Source: Lachnospiraceae bacterium (GTDB taxonomy: Bacteria; Bacillota; Clostridia; Lachnospirales; Lachnospiraceae). From it: DNA of 64,000 nucleotides. The DNA lies in NCBI GenBank assembly GCA_024403355.1, contig JAKSRW010000002.1, positions 84,794 through 148,793 of the forward strand, in the 5' to 3' direction. Made by a program: the position numbers and the translations under genes. The notes below the pieces were generated by a model that worked only from the letters and a program-made list of their open reading frames with translations, did not search any database and was not told the origin of the DNA. Below, piece after piece: positions 25,633 to 34,170 of the stretch (within the stretch, counting starts at the first letter, position 1; each line of letters begins with the position of its first letter).

Positions 25633-27483
25633 ATGAGCGAAAACAATGATGGTCAGAGAGTTTTTGGCGATATGCCCGCAGGTGAGCTTGTGGAATATGC
25701 ATTCAGTCTGATTGACTCGGCGGTTGATCCCGATCTGGCGATTGAGCAGCTTATGGTCAGAATGACTGCTTATTTTAATGTCGATATTATCGTTGTCAGA
25801 GAAAAAACAGAGCGCGGGGCAGCTATTAAATGTACCTATGAGGTCAGCAAAAACGGAAATGTGAAGCTCAAAGGACTTGAGCGTCGTTTCCTCGGAAATG
25901 CCTGGAGTGAGTGGGACGAGCGCTACAAGCGCGGAGGTGGCTGCTATAAATACAAAAAGAGTATGGGTGAGTCACCTATGCTTCTCATGCGTGAGGATGC
26001 GGTTAAGAGCCTTATAGTAATCCCTTTTTACAATGACGGGAACTTTAAGGGCACGGTAGATTTTTACGACTCGGAAAATGAGCGCGACTGGACTGATAGT
26101 GAAATTGCCGAAATGAAGAGTATTTCGGATATTATGTTCAGATATATGTTTACGCTCAGATCCTTTGCTGAAAAGTACGAGGACCTTCGTAATGCCCTTA
26201 AAAAGGACGCTCTTACAAGGCTTCCGAAGGTTGACGAATTTATTAAATATGTCAATGACAGTATTTCGACCGATAAGAACATGGATTATGTAATTATCAG
26301 CTCGGATATTGCGAATTTTAAATATATCAATGAAAAGTACGGCTATAACACGGGAGACCTTCTGCTTACAAAGTTTGCGGAGATGATTTACCGTCGTTAT
26401 AAGCGTGTTGTATCCTGCTGCAGAGAATTTTCGGATATTTTCCTTATTGCGATTAAGTGCAAAAAGGGTGAGTCGGCAGAGAATGTCTGCGCGCTGGTGG
26501 ACCAGTGCAATATGTCCTTCCTTGAGGAAATTAAGCCTATAACAGAGGACACGAACGTGGCGGTAAACAGTGGCTTTGCCTTCGTCGGAGACAATGAGCT
26601 CACTGTTTCGGAGGCGATTACCGGAGCTACGGCAGCCCGTAAGGCGGCAAAGGATATGACTGTACTTAAGGGCAGCAGAAGCAAGGCCTATGAGCACAGT
26701 ATGATAGCAAGCAAGGCACGTACACTTGAGATGATTTCCCATTGTGATGAGGCTATCGAAAAGGGACAGTTCCAGGTATATTTCCAGCCCAAGGTGCGCT
26801 GCGACAACTATGAAATTATCGGTGCGGAGGCACTTATCAGATGGAAGAAGGATGATGGCAAATATATTCTTCCTGATGAGTTTATTCCGGCCTTTGAAAA
26901 TAACGGCTGTATAGTTAAGGCCGATTATTATGTATATGAGCAGGTATTTAAGTACCTGCGCGAGCGTCTTGATAAGGGACTCAGATGTGTTCCGGTGTCA
27001 ATGAATGTTTCGAGAGTGCATCTTTTTAACACAAAGCTTGTTACCGTTGTTGACAGGCTGCTTGAGCAGTATAAGGTGCCTGTAGAGCTGCTTGAATTTG
27101 AAATAACGGAAAATGTATATTTAGACAGGCTTCCTGCGGTAATGTTTACCGTTCAGTGGCTCAGAAAAATGAATATCCGTGTGTCTATCGATGATTTCGG
27201 TTCGGGCTATTCTTCACTTGATACAATCGCAAAGCTTCCGGTGACTACGCTGAAGCTTGATAAGGTTTTCATGAAGGACAGGCTTGACGAGAAGGACAAG
27301 ATAGTCATTTCCGCAGTAGTGGATATGGCGAAGAAGCTGGGCATGGATACTATATGCGAGGGCGTTGAAACAGAGGAGCAGAAGAGATTTTTGGAGGAGG
27401 CAGGCTGTGAAAAGCTGCAGGGCTTCATTTTCTCGAAGCCTGTTACGATGCAGGAATTCAGCAGAATGCTGGAGATTGAATAG
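25633..27483 (+). CDS. GGDEF-EAL protein, probable c-di-GMP phosphodiesterase
   Basis: 616 aa, soluble. The N-terminal ~170 residues look like a GAF-type sensor (VDIIVVREKTERGAA, SLIVIPFYNDGNFKG). The GGDEF domain is degenerate: the signature position reads FSDIF, so cyclase activity is not expected. The EAL domain is complete by eye: GAEALIRW, SMNVSR, FEITENVY, SIDDFGSGYSSL, LKLDKVF, CEGVET and LQGFIFSKP. The likely job is c-di-GMP breakdown under ligand control. The ATG at 25633 is 9 nt after GGTGGGG; a GTG at 25618 is in frame but lies next to that site. Confidence 0.85.
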   Translation: MSENNDGQRVFGDMPAGELVEYAFSLIDSAVDPDLAIEQLMVRMTAYFNVDIIVVREKTERGAAIKCTYEVSKNGNVKLKGLERRFLGNAWSEWDERYKRGGGCYKYKKSMGESPMLLMREDAVKSLIVIPFYNDGNFKGTVDFYDSENERDWTDSEIAEMKSISDIMFRYMFTLRSFAEKYEDLRNALKKDALTRLPKVDEFIKYVNDSISTDKNMDYVIISSDIANFKYINEKYGYNTGDLLLTKFAEMIYRRYKRVVSCCREFSDIFLIAIKCKKGESAENVCALVDQCNMSFLEEIKPITEDTNVAVNSGFAFVGDNELTVSEAITGATAARKAAKDMTVLKGSRSKAYEHSMIASKARTLEMISHCDEAIEKGQFQVYFQPKVRCDNYEIIGAEALIRWKKDDGKYILPDEFIPAFENNGCIVKADYYVYEQVFKYLRERLDKGLRCVPVSMNVSRVHLFNTKLVTVVDRLLEQYKVPVELLEFEITENVYLDRLPAVMFTVQWLRKMNIRVSIDDFGSGYSSLDTIAKLPVTTLKLDKVFMKDRLDEKDKIVISAVVDMAKKLGMDTICEGVETEEQKRFLEEAGCEKLQGFIFSKPVTMQEFSRMLEIE

Positions 27484-27533
27484 GCTGCTTATGGTTCAAT
27501 ACTTGCGGTACAGGCGGAAAGGCATGATTATTT

Positions 27534-28451
27534 ATGAGCGAATGCAGAATTTGTCCCAGAGCCTGCGGTGCGGACCGTGAGGCGGGAAATATCGGCTTCT
27601 GCGGTACGCCGGAGGATATATTTGTAAGCCGTGCGGCACTTCATATGTGGGAGGAGCCCTGCATTTCAGGGAAGAACGGCTCAGGAACCGTGTTTTTTTC
27701 AGGCTGTAACCTTCATTGCTGCTTTTGCCAGAATTATGATATTTCACGGGGCAGCCAAGGTAAAAAAATAACTGTCGAACGTCTGGCGGAGATATTCCTT
27801 GAGCTTCAGGCAAGACAGGCAAATAATATAAATCTTGTTACGCCTACGCATTATGCTTTTGCAATTATTCCGGCGATAGAGCTTGCAAAAAACAAAGGAC
27901 TGACGCTGCCTGTGGTATATAACTGCGGCGGCTATGAATCTGTAGATACGATAAAAAGACTGGCAGACTATGTGGATATCTGGATGCCGGACATGAAATA
28001 TAAATCGGCAGAGCTTTCGGCACGCTACTCAAATGCGGCCGATTATTTCGAACGTGCCTCCAAGGCGCTTGAGGAAATGGTCAGGAGTACGGAGGCTAAG
28101 GGCGGAATGGCCTTTAGTGAGGATAAGCCGGAGGAAATGATAATGACACGCGGCGTGATAGTTCGTCATATGACACTTCCAGGTGCGACCGCCGATTCAA
28201 AAAGAATATTGAGGTATTTGCATGAGAGCTATGGGGACCGTATTTACATAAGTATTATGAGTCAGTACACACCCATGCCGCATATTATGAATACAGATAA
28301 ATTCCCGGAGCTTAAGCGTAAGGTTGACCCTGCCGAATACGGCAGGCTGGTCGATTTCGCTGAAAGGATAGGCATCGAAAATGCCTTTATCCAGGAGGGA
28401 GAGGTAGCAGAAGAAAGCTTCATCCCGCAATTTGACTGCTCCGGTGTATAA
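27534..28451 (+). CDS. radical SAM protein, pyruvate formate-lyase activase-like
   Basis: 305 aa. An N-terminal CRICPRACGADR...GFCG Cys set precedes the cluster motif SGCNLHCCFCQNYDIS (Cys58, Cys62, Cys65, the CX3CX2C of radical SAM enzymes). This belongs to the COG1313-like group annotated as PFL-activating-enzyme-like; true glycyl-radical partners are absent here, so the substrate is unknown. The ATG at 27534 is about 11 nt after GGAAAGG in the recurring leader pattern, with an out-of-frame ATG at 27524. It starts 50 bp after the GGDEF-EAL gene. Confidence 0.8.
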   Translation: MSECRICPRACGADREAGNIGFCGTPEDIFVSRAALHMWEEPCISGKNGSGTVFFSGCNLHCCFCQNYDISRGSQGKKITVERLAEIFLELQARQANNINLVTPTHYAFAIIPAIELAKNKGLTLPVVYNCGGYESVDTIKRLADYVDIWMPDMKYKSAELSARYSNAADYFERASKALEEMVRSTEAKGGMAFSEDKPEEMIMTRGVIVRHMTLPGATADSKRILRYLHESYGDRIYISIMSQYTPMPHIMNTDKFPELKRKVDPAEYGRLVDFAERIGIENAFIQEGEVAEESFIPQFDCSGV

Positions 28452-28491
28452 ATCCCGCAAGGGAAAATATTAAAGAAAGGAGGGAAAAGAG

Positions 28492-30003
28492 ATGAGACAT
28501 TTTTTTATTGATTTGGAGAATGTAAGAAGCTACGGTCTTGAGGGAGTACTTCTTTTAAAGCCTGATGATATGGTATATGTTTTTTACAGTGATAATGCCA
28601 ATACACTGACTATACCTACCATCGAAAGCTTGAATGAATCCCCTGCACAGGTAAAATATATCAAGATTAATTATCTTGGTGCGAACGCCATGGATTTCCA
28701 GATTGTCACACTGCTTGGAGCGTCAATTGAACGCGAGAAGGCAGGCAGCTTTTATGTTATCAGTCACGATCACGGATTCAGGTCGGCGGTAAAATTCTGT
28801 GAGGGATATTTCACTAATTATGATATTCTTACAGGCGTATACGCGAACATTCTGACAGCTATCAATTCTGAACGAAGCGGAGCAAAAAATCAGGATGAGA
28901 ATGACAAGTCAGGTTCAGGTTCCAAAAAGAACTCGAGAAGACGTAAAGGCAGGAAAAACAATGGTTCTACTGATGTAGAAACAAATAATATGACTGCTGC
29001 TTCTGAGAAGTCTTTTGAGAGTATGGGAACAGAGGATACAGCTGAGGAAGAAATGACTGATATGCCTTCGGATGTGTCTGAGCAGCCTGAGGATTCTTCT
29101 GATGAGACTGCTTCCGGAAGAAATTCACGAAACAGAAGACGCCGTCACAGAGGCAGGGGTAAGAAGAATGCCGCTGATGCAAATGCTGAAATGAGTGCAG
29201 ATAATGCTGAGGAACCGCTTGCTTTACAGGAGCAGAATGCGGCTGATGAAAGCGATGAGAGTTCTGATTCAGATTCTGCAGCAGAAACAGCTGAAAATGA
29301 AGAAAAAGCTGTAAAGAACAAAAAGTCAAGACGCAGAGGCTCAGGAAGAAGCAGAAATTCAAAAGAAGAAGCTTTGGAAAATACTTCAGCGGATGAAGGC
29401 GATGCAGGTTTAGACAATGCCGGACAGCAGTATGCGGATGCTGAACAGGAAAAGGACCAAACTGCAGACTCTTTAGGTGTTTCGGATGAAGGCGAACAGC
29501 CTGATAATCAGAAGGCTAAAAAGAGCAGTGCAAGAAAACGCCGTGAGCGAAGAGCTAAGGCCGAACAGCATAAAAATCAGAAAGAGACTGCAGATGCTGA
29601 TGAAGCAGCAAGTGACAGCGAGCCTGTGAAGAAGGGCAGAGGAAGAAAATCTTCTGCAAAGGAGACTTTTGAAAATAAGTCTTATGAAGCAGCTGATTAT
29701 GCTGAAGGAAAGGCTTCGGATGCTGACGGAAAAAGCGAAGCAGCGGGAAAGAAGTCCGAGGGCAAAAAGTCTGCTAAAAATGAGCCTGCAAGCATGAAGT
29801 ACGTTTACAATGCTTTATCTGATTATCTTTCAAAATCAACAATCGATATGTATGCAAAGACTATTGATGAGGGTATCAGAAAGTCAAAAAATAAGGACGA
29901 GCTTCATAACTTTTTTAAGAAGGTTTACGGAACGGATGAGGCAGAGGCGCTTTATCGTGTCGTGGCATCTGATTTCGATGACATGAAAAAGCATGTTAAA
30001 TAA
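28492..30003 (+). CDS. PIN/NYN-like domain protein with long charged disordered tail
   Basis: 503 aa. Residues 1-125 resemble a PIN/NYN nuclease fold: FIDLENVRSYG (Asp7, Asn10), NAMDFQIVTLLG (Asp68) and VISHDHGFRSAV (Asp93) give the acidic set expected for metal-dependent RNA cleavage. Residues 130-420 are low complexity: acidic Ala/Glu/Asp/Ser stretches with five basic clusters (near 144 SRRRKGRK, 209 NRRRRHRGRGKK, 276 KKSRRRGSGRSR, 343 ARKRRERRAK, 380 KKGRGRKSSAK). A compact 80-residue helical domain closes the protein (VYNALSDYLSKS, FFKKVYGTDEAE). A strong AAAGGAGGG precedes the ATG. A role in RNA metabolism is inferred. Confidence 0.7.
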   Translation: MRHFFIDLENVRSYGLEGVLLLKPDDMVYVFYSDNANTLTIPTIESLNESPAQVKYIKINYLGANAMDFQIVTLLGASIEREKAGSFYVISHDHGFRSAVKFCEGYFTNYDILTGVYANILTAINSERSGAKNQDENDKSGSGSKKNSRRRKGRKNNGSTDVETNNMTAASEKSFESMGTEDTAEEEMTDMPSDVSEQPEDSSDETASGRNSRNRRRRHRGRGKKNAADANAEMSADNAEEPLALQEQNAADESDESSDSDSAAETAENEEKAVKNKKSRRRGSGRSRNSKEEALENTSADEGDAGLDNAGQQYADAEQEKDQTADSLGVSDEGEQPDNQKAKKSSARKRRERRAKAEQHKNQKETADADEAASDSEPVKKGRGRKSSAKETFENKSYEAADYAEGKASDADGKSEAAGKKSEGKKSAKNEPASMKYVYNALSDYLSKSTIDMYAKTIDEGIRKSKNKDELHNFFKKVYGTDEAEALYRVVASDFDDMKKHVK

Positions 30004-30035
30004 GGCCGGGATATTTTAAGACTGCAAATAAAGAA

Positions 30036-30080
30036 AAAGACATATGAAAAATGATTTGCGTTTTTCATATGTCTTTCTTT
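30036..30080 (+). terminator. strong terminator after the PIN-like gene
   Basis: A perfect 16-bp stem (30036-30051 / 30061-30076, around AAAGACATATGAAAAA) with a 9-nt loop is followed by CTTTT. The descending arm merges into the 13-bp tandem repeats. Confidence 0.75.
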
Positions 30081-30106
30081 TATGTCTTTCTTTTATGTCT
30101 TTCTTT
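30068..30106. repeat. three perfect 13-bp tandem repeats
   Basis: TATGTCTTTCTTT occurs three times head to tail, beginning inside the terminator arm and ending at the stop codon of the EamA gene. A degenerate fourth copy follows. It looks like slippage amplification of the terminator's 3' arm. Confidence 0.85.
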
Positions 30107-31035
30107 TATTTCTTTCTCGGCATCGGAATCTGAGCCAGAACTATTGCGATGAATACTATGCAGCAGCCGAGGATTTCCTTCAGGGACATTGTATCACCGA
30201 GGAAAAGCCAGGCGGTTATTACGGAAAATACGGATTCCAGACTAAGCAACAGTGACGCTACAACAGGCTGCGTATTTTTCTGGCCGATAATCTGCAGGGT
30301 ATAAGCAATTCCGCAGGAAAACACACCCGCATAGAGTATGGGAATTGCGCAGTCTATAATGCCTGAAAGCTCGACATTTTCTGTAAAGAACATTATTGCA
30401 GCGCAGATTACGCCTGCGGTAAAAAATTGTATGCAGGATACCTTGACACCGTTCAGGCTTCCCGCTTTCCTGTCAATTACGATAATATGGAAGGTGAATG
30501 CTATGGCGCAGAGGATTTCCATAATGTCACCCGGACTTAATCCTGCTTCATCAAAGGAGGTCAGCAGATACATTCCGACAACCGCAAGTATCGCGCTTAT
30601 CCAGGTAAAAAGGCTGCCGCGTTTTCCTAAAAATATTTCGAAAATAGGCACTAAAATAACGTAAAGAGCAGTGATGAAGCCGGCTTTTCCTGCGGATGCA
30701 CCAAGGCTTATGCCTATCTGCTGAAGAGATGAGGCCACGGCAAGTATTATACCGCAGAGGATACCGACAAGCAGATGCTCTTTGAAGCTGTCGCTGTAGG
30801 AAGCGGAGCCTGCGGACTTATCCTGAAGCGTATTTTGTTCTGACGCATGCTTATTTCTTCGTAATCTATCGGTAATTAATACCGGCGGAATCAGCACGAG
30901 TCCGCCTATTATGAAACGTGTGGCGTTAAAAGTAAATGGGCCTACATATTCTGTGCTGGCGCTCTGTGCAGAGAATGCTGCGCCCCAGATGAAGGCTGCA
31001 AGTACAAGAATTAAATTAGAACGTAGTCTTTTCAT
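30106..31035 (-). CDS. EamA-family drug/metabolite exporter
   Basis: 309 aa with about ten membrane helices in two homologous halves, typical of the 10-TMS DMT superfamily (RhaT/YdcZ-type). The first helix contains LILVLAAFIWGAAFSAQS and the second half SLLLSLESVFSVITAWLFLGD, both characteristic of EamA domains. The cargo cannot be told from sequence. The gene stands alone on the minus strand, convergent with the PIN-like gene, and its stop codon lies at the edge of the tandem repeats. Confidence 0.85.
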   Translation of the reverse strand: MKRLRSNLILVLAAFIWGAAFSAQSASTEYVGPFTFNATRFIIGGLVLIPPVLITDRLRRNKHASEQNTLQDKSAGSASYSDSFKEHLLVGILCGIILAVASSLQQIGISLGASAGKAGFITALYVILVPIFEIFLGKRGSLFTWISAILAVVGMYLLTSFDEAGLSPGDIMEILCAIAFTFHIIVIDRKAGSLNGVKVSCIQFFTAGVICAAIMFFTENVELSGIIDCAIPILYAGVFSCGIAYTLQIIGQKNTQPVVASLLLSLESVFSVITAWLFLGDTMSLKEILGCCIVFIAIVLAQIPMPRKK

Positions 31036-31137
31036 GATTTTTCACCTAATGCAACGAATGCAATTTCAAATAAACGCTAACATTACACCATATATGCTTT
31101 AAGAAGTCAAGGATAATCCACAATAGAATGATATGAC
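31036..31137. other. intergenic, no gene seen
   Basis: AT-rich stretch upstream of the EamA start. I see a possible ribosome site region but no clear promoter or small ORF here. The remainder of this 553-bp gap holds the inverted-repeat element (31138-31330), featureless AT-rich DNA (31331-31468) and the promoter at 31469. Confidence 0.5.
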
Positions 31138-31330
31138 GTCGGGGTCAAAAGCATTGCCCCCGACTTAATACACGCATTTCTTCGCACTTTGTGCTCCCGA
31201 AATGCTAAAAACATTCAAAATCCGCTCATTTTTCAATGAAAAATGGCTACTTTTTCATGTTTTTGCGTGTCATAAAGGCCTTCAATGCTCTTACAAGCAA
31301 GCTTGACGAGCATTTTTGACCTTTTGACCC
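31138..31330. repeat. inverted-repeat-bounded structured intergenic element
   Basis: GGGTCAAAAG at 31142-31151 is matched by its complement CTTTTGACCC at 31321-31330. Between them are nested hairpins: GTCGGGG/CCCCGAC (31138-31164), GCATTTC...GCAC-TTT-GTGC...GAAATGC (31174-31205), CATTTTTCA-A-TGAAAAATG (31227-31245) and AATGCTC/GAGCATT (31283-31313). ACACGCA and TGCGTGT also pair. No ORF is present. It has the look of a MITE-like or BIME-like mobile repeat, or a structured RNA. Confidence 0.6.
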
Positions 31331-31468
31331 TTGTATCATGATATCTGATTATTAAGTAGAATTCTAATGATATTTCAAATTGTATATATAATTAATACAA
31401 TTATTTACTCAATAAACTGTCTTTATAGTGAATTATAAATAATAAACAGAGGGTAATCTAAAAATTAG

Positions 31469-31497
31469 TTGAAAAAATCGGAAAAACGTGGTAATAT
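31469..31497 (+). promoter_or_regulatory. promoter of the receiver-GGDEF-EAL gene
   Basis: TTGAAA (31469-31474), 17 bp, TAATAT (31492-31497) preceded by TGG. It gives a leader of about 85 nt. Confidence 0.6.
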
Positions 31498-31589
31498 ATT
31501 TGCATAATGAGGATTATGGGGTAATCTCTCATTTATTCAATTGAGGGGGACCGCAGGAGTATTAATATTTGCGGTAGATTGGAGTTTAC

Positions 31590-34109
31590 ATGGATAGTTC
31601 CGGAAAAATCAGAATCCTTATAATCGAGGATTCTTATATTGACAGACTGCTTCTGTCGGAAGCGTTTAAGGGACGCTACAGTATAATTACAGCGAACAAT
31701 GGAGTAGAGGGTCTTAATGTTCTTGGCAGCAATGATGAAATAGGACTTGTTCTGCTTGATTTAGCCATGCCCAAAATGGATGGCTTTGAAGTGCTGTCTG
31801 CCATGAAATCCAATCCCAAGACCTGCAATATCCCTGTTATCGTAGTAACCTCAAGTGATGATACCGATAATCAGATTCGTGCACTTGATTTAGGCGCCTA
31901 CGATGTTCTTTTTAAACCCCTTAACACACGTCTTGTAATCCACCGTGTTCAGAATATTTTCACCCAGCTTGCCGTTAATAGCATTAATGAGCCTGAAAAG
32001 CTTTACCAGCATGTTATCGCACAGAGTGAAATAGACGAAAAGACCGGCATTTATAACCGTCATAAGTTTATCAAGGAGACCGATAAGCTGCTGAATGAAA
32101 ATCCCGATAAGAAATACTATATTTTCATGTGGGATGTTGACGGATTTAAGGTTCTTAATGATGCCTGCGGTACGGCGGAGGGTGACAGACTGCTTGCCTG
32201 TATGGGTAAGGCATGCAAAGCCATTGCAGTTCCCGGCATAGTATACGGACGCTGGGAGGCCGATCATTTTGTGGCCTGTATAGATGATGAAACCTACCGT
32301 AATTACGGTATCATAGAGAAGATTGTAGATAAGTTTGATTTTGATAATCCTTACTTTAATACTCAGCTTCGTCTGGGTATCTATTCCGTAGACGACCATT
32401 ATCTCGATGTACGCATTATGTGCGACCGTGCTTTGATGGCGCTGAAGTCTACAAAGGGAAGCTACACCAGACATCATGCCTTTTTTGATGAGTCGATGCG
32501 TGCGCAGCTGGTTGAGGAGCGCCAGATTGTAAATGAGTGTGCAAGCGCACTGGAAAAAGGCCAGTTTGTGGTATATTTACAGCCGCAGTACGATTATTCA
32601 AAGGGTTATCTGCACGGAGCAGAGGCGCTTATCCGCTGGCTGCATCCGAAAAAGGGTCTTATTCCGCCCAATAAATTTATACCTATTTTTGAGAAGAACG
32701 GTTTTATTACCCGTCTGGATGAATATGTCTGGGAGCAGGTATGCAAGCTTCAGCATAACTGGATAGAGCAGGGGCTGAAAATTGTACCTATTTCGGTTAA
32801 TGTATCCCGTGTTGATATAAGCAGCAATCATTTGTGTGAGTTCCTTGAGGAACTGATAAATAAATATGAGATTCCAAAGTCAAGTATCAGACTTGAAATC
32901 ACGGAGTCGGCATACATGGACAATCCCAAGCTTCTGATTGAATCGGTTAAAAAGATTCAGAGTATGGGCTTCAGTGTGGAAATGGATGATTTCGGCAGCG
33001 GATATTCTTCACTTAATACTCTTAAGGATGTACCGGTAGATATGCTTAAGCTGGATATGAAGTTCCTTGAGGACGGAAACAATGAGGACCGCGGCGGCAG
33101 CATCTTAAGCTCGGTTGTCAGAATGTCGAACTGGCTGAAGCTTCCCGTAATAGCGGAGGGTGTTGAAACCAAGAGCCAGGCCGACTATCTTAAGAGCATA
33201 GGCTGTGTGTTCATGCAGGGCTACTATTTTGCAAGGCCCATGCCTATAAGCGAATATGAGGTTATTCTGAAGAATAATATAGAGAGCGAAGAGAACGAGC
33301 CCATGTTTAACGATGATATTTCGGGAGCATATGAGTTCCTGAATGCATCCACGCAGGCCACGCTTGTATTCAACAGCTTCGTGGGAGGAGCGGCTATTGT
33401 TGAGTATAACGGAGAGCTTCTTGAGGCTATCCGTGTAAATGACAGGTTCTATTCGGCTCTCGGTGTAATGAATACTTATTTTACGAGCCGCAAGGTTAAT
33501 CTGCTGGATGCCTTTGATGAAAAGAACAGAGAGACGCTTATTAAGGCAATAGACAGGGCTATTTCGGATAAATCAGAAAGCAACTGTGAGGTCTGCTCGA
33601 AGGACTTCTTTAAGAAGAATGAGGACCTCTGGCTTAAAATCAGAATCAGACTTCTGGCTGTTACCGCGGATAAATATCTGATGTATATGGCAGTTGATAA
33701 TATCACTCAGAAGATGAACCTTATTTCTGAGAATATTCAGCTTTCGGAGCAGCTTCTTGTAATAATGAACAATATTCCGAGCGGTATCATTGATTACGAA
33801 ATCAGGGACGGAAGAGCAGGTATTATCTTCTTTAATGATAATGTGCCCGCTATGTTCGGATACAGCCGTGATGAATATGAAGAGCTTTTTACAAAGAGTC
33901 CGGAGAAGACTGTTCATCCCGATGACAGACAATTATACGAAGAAACGGTGATGAGAGGCATTACAAACGGTGATAGCGGATTCAGCATTAAGTTCCGCCA
34001 TCTTTGCAAGGACGGCTGCTATAAGACGGTAAGCTTTGGCGGAAATATCACCAGGAAGAATGACAAGGCGGTATTCATCAGCGGTATTATAAATGAAATT
34101 AAAGAATAA
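31590..34109 (+). CDS. receiver-GGDEF-EAL-PAS signalling protein
   Basis: 839 aa, soluble. A CheY-like receiver (residues 1-120) has the acidic pair at 14-15, phospho-acceptor Asp57 (LLDLAMPKMDG) and FKP near 109. The GGDEF domain is degenerate (EADHF at the signature). The EAL domain is intact: GAEALIRWLHP, SVNVSR, LEITESAY, EMDDFGSGYSSL, LKLDMKFL, AEGVET and MQGYYFARP. The C-terminal 250 residues contain PAS-like segments (IIDYEIRDGRAG, FGYSRDEYEELF, HPDDRQLYEETV). Phosphorelay input and PAS sensing would therefore control c-di-GMP hydrolysis. The cognate kinase is not adjacent. Confidence 0.88.
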   Translation: MDSSGKIRILIIEDSYIDRLLLSEAFKGRYSIITANNGVEGLNVLGSNDEIGLVLLDLAMPKMDGFEVLSAMKSNPKTCNIPVIVVTSSDDTDNQIRALDLGAYDVLFKPLNTRLVIHRVQNIFTQLAVNSINEPEKLYQHVIAQSEIDEKTGIYNRHKFIKETDKLLNENPDKKYYIFMWDVDGFKVLNDACGTAEGDRLLACMGKACKAIAVPGIVYGRWEADHFVACIDDETYRNYGIIEKIVDKFDFDNPYFNTQLRLGIYSVDDHYLDVRIMCDRALMALKSTKGSYTRHHAFFDESMRAQLVEERQIVNECASALEKGQFVVYLQPQYDYSKGYLHGAEALIRWLHPKKGLIPPNKFIPIFEKNGFITRLDEYVWEQVCKLQHNWIEQGLKIVPISVNVSRVDISSNHLCEFLEELINKYEIPKSSIRLEITESAYMDNPKLLIESVKKIQSMGFSVEMDDFGSGYSSLNTLKDVPVDMLKLDMKFLEDGNNEDRGGSILSSVVRMSNWLKLPVIAEGVETKSQADYLKSIGCVFMQGYYFARPMPISEYEVILKNNIESEENEPMFNDDISGAYEFLNASTQATLVFNSFVGGAAIVEYNGELLEAIRVNDRFYSALGVMNTYFTSRKVNLLDAFDEKNRETLIKAIDRAISDKSESNCEVCSKDFFKKNEDLWLKIRIRLLAVTADKYLMYMAVDNITQKMNLISENIQLSEQLLVIMNNIPSGIIDYEIRDGRAGIIFFNDNVPAMFGYSRDEYEELFTKSPEKTVHPDDRQLYEETVMRGITNGDSGFSIKFRHLCKDGCYKTVSFGGNITRKNDKAVFISGIINEIKE

Positions 34110-34116
34110 ATGATTA

Positions 34117-34149
34117 CAGGGGGGCTGTGAAGGTGTTCATAGCCCTCTG
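34117..34149 (+). terminator. hairpin between the EAL gene and tldD
   Basis: Arms 34117-34131 and 34136-34149 pair almost completely with one bulged G, and the loop is GGTG. There is no T-tract, so it may be a weak terminator or RNA-processing site. Confidence 0.4.
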
Positions 34150-34170
34150 TTATGTAAGAAAGGAAGATGT

